This document shows, piece after piece, positions 55,554 through 64,000 of a stretch of 64,000 nt of DNA. The notes under the pieces are model-generated. The model was not told where the DNA came from. It saw only the letters and a list, made by a program, of their open reading frames with translations, and ran no database searches. Each line of letters begins with the position of its first letter. Positions within the stretch are counted from its first letter, which is position 1. This DNA is from Haematobia irritans (lineage: Eukaryota > Arthropoda > Insecta > Diptera > Muscidae): positions 106,063,178-106,127,177 of the forward strand of contig NC_134398.1 of assembly GCF_050003625.1 (NCBI RefSeq), given 5' to 3'. Made by a program: the position numbers and the translations under genes.

Positions 55554-55912
55554 TCAATCTTTTTGCCTTTTTACCTTTTTTCTATTTTTTACAAGGATCC
55601 ACTCGGTTTGCTTTAGCAATGCCTCTCCGTCCGTTGCATATATGATCTGTCCGGCATTTCCCGATTCATTAACCACACTAATATTTGCATTAGTGGCTTC
55701 TTTATTAGTTTCATTATTATTATCTACTCCTTGAGTTTGTGCGAACTGATATTGCAAGGATGCATTTTCCTCGTGCAATTGGCTGCAAATATTCTCCAAC
55801 GCTTTTATTCTTTCTTGAAGGTCAGTATTGATTTGCTCCAATTCTTTGAGTTTTGTAACTCTGAAAAGGCTTAGGCTATTTCTTGCAGTAACGGCTGATG
55901 GAGTTTCTTCCA
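55554..55912 (-). CDS. Small coiled-coil protein ORF, unassigned
   Basis: ATG at about 55912 (MEETPSAVTARNSLSLFRV). Residues about 20-60 form a strong coiled coil (LKELEQINTDLQERIKALEN then LHEENASLQYQF), followed by an Asn/Glu-rich linker and a basic end, EWILVKNRKKVKRQKD. I recognise no specific family; a LINE ORF1 start or a small host exon are both possible. No splice site or promoter stands out. Confidence 0.4.
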
Positions 55913-55925
55913 TTTTTAAAAATAA

Positions 55926-57425
55926 CCCACAGTTCGTATATTGTAACGTACATCTACCCGTTTCATTGTAACATACGACCAATATCACGAGCTTGGCAGC
56001 GCTGTTCAAACCCTTTATCTGAGTAACTAGAACAATTATTTCTGTTTTGCTGAATTGATTATCTATCAGTTTGTTTTTCGTTTTGTTTATAGTTTTATAC
56101 AATAAATATTGGCTATGACTTTCACTAGTATATTTATTTGTGTTGTTGTTAAGATGTTTATTTATTGATCTGCCGGTATTTAATATAGCAGAACAGTTGT
56201 TTTAATTGCAGTCAGCAAAATCGAGTGTAGGTTCACAACTGAACATGAGTGACTGTGTATCTTTCGAAACAAAAAACATTTTGATACCCGATACGGGTTT
56301 AAACACGTCTGTGCACTTTGAATGCTGCAGCTAGACTGCTTCTGTAGTCTGTAATATTTGCAAGATTAAATTTCATAAATTATGTGCTATTGTGGACAAC
56401 GAAAAATGTATTTATGCGCTTGAAAAGTTTCAAAATATTGTTAAGTTGTAAGTTGTCGGGCTTGCGTTCAAATGTTGTTGTAATGGAGAGGAATTCGTTT
56501 CCTATTCTTGAGAATGGCAATGATATTGATGGTGTTGCTGTTGTTGGTGCGAGTGCTGCTAATGTTTTTGTTGCTAATAGTGTGGATGATATTACTGAAA
56601 GAATAACGTTGAAACATGAAACATTTTGACTCAAAAATTGGGAATAGGGCATTCAATATTGGAAATTTATTGAGTACAAACAATTTTGCTCTCAAGAGTG
56701 GTCCATAATCTGGCACAAGTTTCGACATGACATCAGAATAAAGACTAAAGTTCAATGGAAATGCTTCGTAAAATTCTAAATATATTTTTTACCGATTTCA
56801 GGATATAGAAAAAAGGTCTATGTCCCTGCCAGCATTTCATAGTTCCATTTCATCCTCATCGCTACCACAGACTCGTAAGTGACACTACAACAATCGCCAA
56901 CTGTGATGGGGAAACGTTTCAAAAAGTACGAAATGTACATGAAGATAATTTACTATGACTATTATTACAAGAGCCATTTTATATTTTGTCAAACACCTAC
57001 CCTACCTACTACCCTATTATAAGTTATTTGAATAAAAACGAAAATGAAATGCTGAAAACAGTTATTACACTTAAAATTGTGATGAGTATATTGGTCTTTC
57101 CAAATGGAATAAAGTGATAGTTTTCCAGATACGCTGCCTCCATTAAGAATAAACACTGATAGTCGCTGGAGCTTCAGCGAGATGTAGCAGAATTCCAACT
57201 TATAAATCAACATATTTGCTTTTTTAAGACATTATGTTCAAATTTTATACCTGGATTAATTTAAAAAAAAAATATTCAAATTATTAAGCATTCAGACAAT
57301 CGTGTTTTACTTGACCAGAATGACTCTTTTACAACTATCGGAAAATTCACTTTTTGTAGAAGTTTGAAGGGGCTCTTATGGCGTCGTTCTAAATTTATCT
57401 GAAAAGACACCAAGTATTTGCACTC
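55926..57425. other. No confident feature
   Basis: Mostly AT-rich noncoding sequence. ORF 56384-56629 (plus; VVVMERNSFPILENGNDIDG...) and its antisense partners have no recognisable content. Confidence 0.45.
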
Positions 57426-57885
57426 ATGCGACGCGATCCCACGGCGGCCAGCGGCTGCCACATCAGTGTACGTGTTGTTTCGTCCATCTTTTTGTGTTGG
57501 AGAAGGTGCATCCCGGGGAGCCTTCTCCGTTTGCTGTTGGTCCGAGCCGGGATAGAGGAGAACCCCGGACCATGGTATTGTTTAGTCTGCCGAAACCTGA
57601 TCCACCACCGTTCGGTTTCGGTCAGGTGTAACCGGTGCTTGGAGTGGGTGCACTTCCGGAACTGCTCCGGCTTAACATCGCTGCGGGAGTATAGTCATAC
57701 TGACTACGTGGCAGGATGCTGTGCCAGCGATAGCAGCAGCGGGTCGTCTGACTATGCGACTCCCCCGACATCTCCCGTACAACAATATACTCCGCCGCAG
57801 CATCTCACACCCAATATTGTTGTTCCAGTTCCGGATAGTGCATCGTTTTTGCAATTTAATTGCAACGGGCTCTGTAACGTATTTT
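57426..57885 (+). pseudogene. LnE: LINE ORF N-terminus with 2A-like motif and zinc finger
   Basis: GC-richer than its surroundings. The ORF from ATG 57426 contains RAGIEENPGPW, the NPGP 2A-like ribosome-skipping motif (the usual Asp is Gly), as seen near the start of some APE LINE ORFs. A PHD-like zinc finger follows: CLVC...VRCNRCLEWVHFRNCSGL...CC. A Ser/Pro-rich linker leads to SFLQFNCNGL, the first motif of an APE endonuclease, where homology ends in a T run at 57881. It is a severely truncated fragment. Confidence 0.7.
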
Positions 57886-59270
57886 TTTTTTTTGCTTATC
57901 AACAATTTTTTTTTCTCTCAGGTGTAAATTGTTTTATTTTTTTAAACACGACTATTTCAATTTGCTTTGCTAGTGATCTTATTTTTTTCTCAGTGTAAAA
58001 AATGAACTTGAACATTTTGAAACAAATCCCTTTTAAAATCTGCACTGTCCAGAAATAAATTATGATGTTTCAATTAAACTCTGTTACCGACCAAAAAAAT
58101 ATTATTTATACAGTACTTCAGCGTAAGCTGACGAGGGCCATAAAAGTGTACCATGCACTAGTACGAATCGTACGCCTAATTGTCAATGACAAATTACTCT
58201 GAAATTTGCTTTCGTGGTCAGTTCAGAGAGAAGCAAACTTCCTTTTTCAAAGAATCGTGAAGCAAATTAGACATAAAGGCAAAAAGTAAATTTTGAGTAA
58301 AAAGTTTTCATTTAAAATCTTAAATATATTGTGTCATCACCACACGCTTTTCGTCGAAAATAATAAATTATTGCCGATTGAAAAATCTCGACAGAGTTTG
58401 TCAAGGTATTTTGTTAAAAAAAAAAAAAGATTCAAGGGTTCGAAATAAACAATAATTTCAGAAAAAACTTTCTTTTCATAGACCATCATTTTCTGAATTT
58501 CGGACAAATTTTCCAAAGTCTATAATCGTCGATTTAAAGCGAAAGTGTTAATTTGTTCAACCTGACCTATACACCCAATTTGGGAATCAACATTAAAATT
58601 TTCACACAAATTTTGTTCTCCACGTCTTTGGGGTAAGTTACAAGATTATGCGAATTGGAAAAGAAAAGTGCTAAAATCACTTTAAAACCCCCTTTTAATA
58701 GATCTGGCGAAGTTCAGCCCCGGAGCTCTCTCCAGACGGCGCACCAGATCCCAATAACAATTTTTGGGACTCTTAAGAAATTCGGAAATTTTAATATGAT
58801 TGGGAATATAAAGTAAATAGCAAAGAGATGTCTCTAGACGAGCTGTAGATGTTCAACAAAGTGCTCTCCTCATTTGGTTATGACAATGATATGTTACTGC
58901 GCCAGCTTTGAAAGTCTTAAATCTTAAATTACAAAAAATAAGCACTGAGCACTTCGTACAAACATGCAAACATAATGCTCATCATTAATATTTTCAACTC
59001 CCAATCTCAAGCAGCCTACGCAACAAAACCAGAAAATCGTATGGGGACTCCCTGTATCATGTCAGCAAATCATTATCTCGGCCTGTTTTAGTCATTGGTC
59101 TGTGAAACATTTTGTTTATAGAAATTTTCAGTAAATTCTACCTATAAACTCGGAATAAGAAAAATTACTATATTGTCACTCCACGTACTAAGTCATCAAT
59201 TTACAAAATTTTTTTTTCTCAACATTTTTGCTTAAATTTATATCACCACCAAATGTTGATATCGTAACAC
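57886..59270. other. No recognised feature
   Basis: About 1.4 kb, AT-rich. No ORF, no obvious repeat or terminal structure. Confidence 0.5.
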
Positions 59271-60663
59271 TGTGCGGCGCTTGATCATAACATGTCATAA
59301 ATCTCATACAGTATGTAAGCAAATGTGTAATATCATTTTATTAGCAGCATCTTAACAGCAGCCACCATCATCTGTCGCTGAGGCCTCATCGGAGAAATGG
59401 TTTGGTGAGTAACAAAAACAAAGTAGTGTACATTTCCATTTGCTTGCATTTCAATTTATTTATGAATGACAGCAAGAAATAGTAAAAATAGTAAAAAAAT
59501 CAAACTATGGAGCAGACAAGTAGAAATAAGAGATCAATTGTTCTCTAATGATAGTTTTGTTGTTGTTTGAGATCCCCAATTTGATTTGTACTACACATAT
59601 AAATATGTCACATCGGTCAAGTGTAGCTATGTAATGATGTAAATAGTAAAATTTTGCTTACTCCCATAGTTTTGTGTCTTCTCCATTCATACTTTTGACA
59701 CCTGCATTTTTTCTATTTCATTCATTTTTGTTCATACTCCAATTTTTACTATTTCTTGAGTACCTTTGTTTATTATTTTGATTTTGTTATGCGCCTTCAT
59801 AACAATGGTAAAATTTGAATAATGAAGTGAATGTAATAATGAACAGTGTTACGACTCCAAAATTTTTAAATTTAATCTAATTGAAATTATCGACCATTTG
59901 CATTAAAATTTATATATAGTTTTAATTACTAAGTAATTATAGGGAATTTAGGATTAAACGATCATAGTACTGTGTTTTTGAAAATTTTAGTTTATCTATT
60001 TTGCTTTTACATATAAATATGCATATATATACGTCATCACTGAGTGATCTTTTGCCAAATATTTGCTTTCAGCATAAAATTGCGGTTTGAAATAAAATTA
60101 TGAATTTTCATGGAATTAAAATGAATAACTAAAAGGCTTTGATTTTTCCTGTATGGTATAGAAGGCTAGGGTAGGACAGAATGTGGGTTCCTGGAAATTT
60201 CTGTAGTTAATTATCGCCCCAGGAATTTGGTAGGAGCGGGTTAAGAGGCGAAGATCTCTGTCCATCTGAGAGATCATTTTAAATTCACACTATAAAGTCA
60301 ATAGCTTGCATTTTTCCGTTCAATCTCATATTTTAACCATAGAGGGGCTATCTTTTATTCTGATTTTGTTTGAGCTATGGTTATATAGGTCCATTTAATT
60401 TTAATTTCGTTTGTTTATTAGGGAGTCTATAATAATATGTGATGTCAATAGTCCGAGATCAATACTTAGAAGACAAGAATCCCACCAAATCCCGACTGTT
60501 AGCTAGTGTAGTAATGGCTCCCGTCGTCTTCTAATATTGGTGCTTGATTTTCAAAAAATATAGGGAGTTGCTGAAGGGCAACGTTTGTACCTATCATTGA
60601 ATATACAGGGTAGAGCACAATGTGTACACACTTTTCTAATATATTCGTCCACTGAACATTACA
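59271..60663 (+). repeat. GyD putative 5' LTR (left boundary tentative)
   Basis: The right boundary is set by ...CATTACA just before GAATA and the PBS, as in GyB (...ATTACA). TGTGCGGCGC at 59271 resembles the GyB LTR start TGTGGCGG and gives a length (about 1.39 kb) similar to GyB. Without the 3' LTR the left end is unproven. Confidence 0.5.
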
Positions 60664-60668
60664 GAATA

Positions 60669-60686
60669 TGGCGCCCAACGTGGGGC
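60669..60686 (+). other. GyD primer-binding site, tRNA-Lys type
   Basis: TGGCGCCCAACGTGGGGC (starting at 60669-60670), identical to the GyB PBS. Confidence 0.9.
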
Positions 60687-61292
60687 CGGAATTGACCGAT
60701 ATTTTCAAAATTTAGGTCCTTTTCGGTTCCGAATTCCGTATTTTGTAGATTTCATTTTTTTGGTTTGGAGACAGATGTGTTTGTAATTAGTACCTTTTCC
60801 TGAGAATAAATGCGTAAACTTTTATGGATATTTAGATACTTGATTGTTAATTTTCGAGTAATCTAACCGATTAGTCCCTTCACATTCTTTTCTCAAGTTT
60901 AGGTAATAATCTATAACCATATTCTGCTTCAAAGTGAATTTTTAAAGTCTTTGTCTATATCGATATATTTGACTTAGGTATCAGCCCTACACTTTATAAT
61001 GGAAAATAGATATTCTGCAGATTTGCGATTACCTATCCGATAAAGGGTAGAAGTTATAACGAGGTAAATTTTTAACTTTGCTGGTTTGCGATATATTCAT
61101 ATGATGATACTTTTAAATTCTCCATAAAATGGTTTTGGTATCCTCTATTGACTTTTATGTGTATTTAAGCCTTAGCTAACTTTGCCATACAGGAAAATAA
61201 TTTTTATGACTGAAATCGTATAACAAATTCATTTGTGAAATTCGCTATTAAATCTTAGATTTTTATTATTTTGTTTAAAAAATTTCGAGAAA
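60687..61292 (+). other. GyD 5' leader
   Basis: About 600 bp, AT-rich, noncoding. The gag ATG at 61293 is preceded by GAGAAA. Confidence 0.6.
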
Positions 61293-62903
61293 ATGTCTCT
61301 TGTACATTCACCTCCACCTCAGGGTCAAACTCAATCACAGATACAGTCCCAAGATTTGTCATTATCATCGAATATAGGTGATGCTGGTGGAGCAGGGTCA
61401 TCAAATTCCCCACATATCCACAAGCATCAAGATTCACTCTGTTCTCTTTGCAATGAAATTTTAAATGAAAGGCAAGAATGTCTTATAATCGTACGATGCA
61501 ATCATGCATTTCACAGAACATGCATTGAAAATTATCTTTTGAGTGAGAAGGTATGTCCGGTTTGCCAACAATCCTGTGACTTATCCGATCTTCAGAAAAT
61601 AACTTTTCCAAGAAAAGTAAATAAACCTAAGGGAAAACCTCGTGGTGCAATGTCCAGACACTACAATACTAGAAATTCTAATAGGAATTTATTTCAAAAC
61701 GATCAGGCACCCAATTTAAGTTTTGATGGTGGCCATATCGAGCCACTAGAAGAAAATTCTACCGGTACACCGAATTTACATTCTGGTGTAGATCAAGGTT
61801 TCGTTAACTCTGGTACAAATTCCACTATTGATTACAACAGAATCAATGAAATGATTGAACATAACATTCAAAAATTCATACAAAATTTAAATATTGTTCC
61901 AAACACTTATGGTTTAGGAAACCACGGTGCAAATAGTGGTGTTGCTAGTAATTCCACAAGCCGTAATATGCCTTCAGTTTCTAGACCAAATTTTAATCAA
62001 ACAAATCGAATTGCAGAGCAATCCTCTCCTCAGAATTCAAGTCAAAGTCAATTTTCTAATTATAACATGGACAAGGTCACATCAATTATTCAGAATTGAG
62101 GACTTCGATTCGATGGGTCTCCCAACACAATTCATGTCGACGAATTTCTTTATCGATTACGTACTTTGACTAACGATAATTTTAATGGAGACTTCTCCAT
62201 AATTTGTAAAAACCTCCATATTTTGCTATCTGGTAAAGCTGGATCATGGCTATGGAGATATCGAAAGCAAGTTGATGTCATTGAATGGGGTGACTTCTGC
62301 GATGCTTTACGATTTCAATATAAGGACTATAAGTCCACGTTTGATATTCGAGAAGAAGTACGAAATCGAAAACAAAGGCCTGGAGAGTCCTTTGACAATT
62401 TTTATGAAGCGATTTCTTCTATCGTAGATCGACTTCCTTCTCCGATGTCCGATATGGAATTAATCGAAGTTTTAACACGAAATCTCAGACCTGATATCCG
62501 TCATGAACTTTTGTACGTTCAAATTAATTCAATACCTCACGTGAGAAAACTCGTCCAAATGCGTGAAAGTTTTTTGAATGACGAATATGTCAAAAGAAAT
62601 TTTACTCGAAATAATATGCCTCGGAGACAAATAGCTGAAGTCGGCGTAGATGAGGACATATTTTTGAATGAGCCGTCGGAAACTTTAGAATCATCAGTCG
62701 AAGCAATTCATAAATCAGACGTAGGACCACGGTGTTGGAACTGCGACAAAATAGGTCATTGCTGGGATGATTGCTTAGAGGAACGGACAATCTTCTGCTA
62801 CGGTTGTGGTGAGAAAAACACCTATAAACCACAATGCCAAAAATGTCAGAATCGAAAGTCAAAAAACTTGAAATCCCAAATCTCAATGAAAGAACCAGTT
62901 TAG
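61293..62903 (+). pseudogene. GyD gag with N-terminal RING-H2 finger (one TGA)
   Basis: 537-codon frame from ATG 61293 to TAG 62901-62903, interrupted only by TGA at codon 269 (62097), where GyB has Trp. After a Gln/Ser-rich start there is a RING-H2 finger, C50-x2-C53-x15-C69-x-H71-x2-H74-x2-C77-x10-C88-x2-C91. An Asn-rich linker leads to the capsid domain (HVDEFLYRLRTLTNDNFNGD, SWLWRYRKQ, FDIREEVRNRKQ, LTRNLRPDIRHEL). The nucleocapsid has one CCHC knuckle, CWNCDKIGHCWDDC, and a second, CYGCGEKNTYKPQC, whose His is Thr. The finger could recruit a ubiquitin E2 enzyme; that is inference. Confidence 0.9.
62861..62867 (+). promoter_or_regulatory. GyD -1 frameshift heptamer
   Basis: A AAA AAC in gag phase, 33 bases before the gag stop. 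A -1 slip gives CTT GAA ATC, the pol frame. Same heptamer as GyA. Confidence 0.8.
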
Positions 62904-64000
62904 ATTCAGATGAGGATTTATCATCATCGCCAAATTTGAAAATATTACCCGATTTAGACTTTCAATACCCAGATATGACTACTAAATATTTTATAGATTT
63001 TTCTCGAAAAATTTTGGGAAATTCTGATCCGCATAGTTGCAATAAAAATTGTAATTTTCAAATTTTACAAAGGGATACAAATTTGAATCCCAACGATTTA
63101 GACAATTCTCGGATATTGTATCCAACATTACCGTATCACCAGAGATGGGAAAATTATCTTGCGAAAAGAAATAAAATTTTTAATGAACATTCAATTTGTC
63201 AAATTAGTAGCAAGAAACAAAAACGTTCTACTTCTCGTTTAAGAAAATTCTTTAAATTGCGTAGATTGAGTTCAAAATTATTAATTTCGGCTATAATATC
63301 GAATCCCAGTGATCAAAGATACTATGCTAAAGTATCATTTTTAAGCTTTTCCGAATATGGACTACTAGACACAGGTGCAAGCATCAGTTGCATCGGAGCT
63401 GATCTGGCCCTGCACGATTTTTCGAAATTTTCAAATTATACGAAATGTAAATCTGTGGTTAAAACTGCGGACGGACATCCACAGAAGGTTACAGGTTGGA
63501 TAGACGTCGTAGTAAAATTCAAGGACAAGAAGTGTCAATGAAATATTTTTATAATACCTTCCATTTCTCAACGACTTATCTTAGGAATTGATTTTTGGAA
63601 GAAATTTAATTTGATCCCAAATATTGTCGAATCCGTAGATCTTGTTGATAAATCAATACTTGATTTGTCACAAGTGACCACAAATGTAGGAAATCCATCT
63701 GATTCTAAATCTTTTCCCATCAATAACCCTGATGAACATTATTTTGATCTCACAGCAGATCAACGAAAACAACTGGAAATGGTGATTTCACTTTTTCCAG
63801 ATTTCGAAAAGCAAGGTTTGGGCAGAACAAATTTAATACGCCATAATATCGATGTGGGTAATTCCAAACCCATTAAACAACGGTTCTATCCTGTATCCCC
63901 AGCTGTCGAAAAGCTCATGTACGCAGAAATTGACAGAATGCTGGAGCTTGGGGTTATAGAGCTTTCTAACTCACCCTGGAGCTCGCCAATGAGGATGGTT
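62868..64000 (+). pseudogene. GyD pol: protease and RT start (one TGA, runs off edge)
   Basis: Pol frame in -1 relative to gag. A linker with PYHQRWENYLAKRNKIF is followed by protease YGLLDTGASISC (about 63355-63392). TGA at 63539-63541 interrupts the protease end; the frame continues NIFIIPSISQRLILGIDFW, matching GyB LYIIPELKQDLYLGMYFW. RT begins at FPDFEKQGLGRTN and PIKQRFYPVSPAVEKLM and is still open at the window end (WSSPMRMV). Confidence 0.88.

Larger units (their letters stand above)
59271..64000 (+). mobile_element. GyD: Ty3/gypsy element of the GyB type, right part off-window
   Basis: Putative 5' LTR, tRNA-Lys PBS, leader, RING-gag, frameshift site, protease and the start of RT. The window ends inside RT. 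Same layout and PBS as GyB but clearly diverged at the protein level. Two in-frame TGA codons (62097, 63539) suggest a decayed copy. Confidence 0.88.

Noticed and set aside
56384..56629. ORF with acidic Asn/Asp/Val-rich product as a host gene
   Set aside because: Short, overlapped by equally long antisense frames, and without a domain, splice signals or conservation evidence.
59380..59410. GGTTTGGTGAGTAAC as a 5' splice site of a host exon
   Set aside because: Lies within the putative GyD LTR with no supporting exon frame; a chance match is likely.
62097..63541. TGA codons in GyD as selenocysteine
   Set aside because: Gag and retroviral-type protease are not selenoproteins, and no SECIS-like element was identified. 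Simple decay is more likely.

Overview
The window looks like repeat-dense, gene-free chromatin from a fly, probably a calyptrate (muscid-like) dipteran. The evidence is an AT-rich background, LOA/I-like and Jockey-like LINEs, Ty3/gypsy and BEL/Pao LTR elements, mariner, hAT and TA-target elements, and tRNA-derived SINEs. There are also two families of ~150 bp noncoding repeats of a kind I associate with calyptrate genomes. I found no convincing host gene, rRNA or functional tRNA. The species call is inference. Element names used here (LnA-E, GyA-D, TaA, TaB, HaA-C, MaA, SnA, JkA, BeA) are local labels.

Positions 1-32987 are one nest of insertions, and target-site duplications (TSDs) let most layers be peeled apart. 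LINE LnA (minus strand, running off the left edge) carries a second LINE copy, LnB (220-30285). LnB carries hAT-like element HaA (648-3360), which itself holds hAT-like HaB. LnB also carries a whole Ty3/gypsy element, GyB (4175-29637, TSD AGAT, LTRs of about 1.64 kb). GyB was then hit by a young gypsy element, GyA (6069-10423, apparently identical LTRs, TSD GCCTG), a third LINE, LnC (19330-24354, TSD GATGTTA), and a TA-target MITE, TaA1. A 1.4 kb tandem duplication then copied that MITE (TaA2). A plus-strand gypsy fragment, GyC (11711-~15440), sits between two partial copies of GyB's RNase H/integrase region.

Positions 33000-49960 hold noncoding repeats. Two 2.5 kb TaA-family elements lie in inverted orientation (34415-36893 and 37537-40044). 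A decayed BEL/Pao element (BeA, about 40720-45230, minus) follows, then a degenerate TaA relative carrying another TA-target element (TaB), dispersed repeats with ~154 bp internal units, and a tRNA-derived SINE (SnA) whose 3' tail matches the LnA-D LINE tail.

Positions 49955-55525 hold a Jockey-like LINE fragment (JkA) split by a hAT-like MITE (HaC). Next comes an internally deleted LINE of the LnA-C family (LnD, plus) carrying a mariner (MaA). Positions 55554-59270 contain an unassigned coiled-coil ORF and a LINE fragment (LnE) with a 2A-like motif and a zinc finger. From about 59271 to the edge lies a second gypsy element of the GyB type, GyD (plus strand).

The most striking observation is that the two diverged gypsy elements GyB and GyD both encode a canonical RING-H2 zinc finger in front of the Gag domain. 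GyA, GyC and GyD also have recognisable -1 slippery heptamers at the gag-pol overlap. GyC carries a small upstream ORF predicted to be an N-myristoylated single-pass membrane protein.
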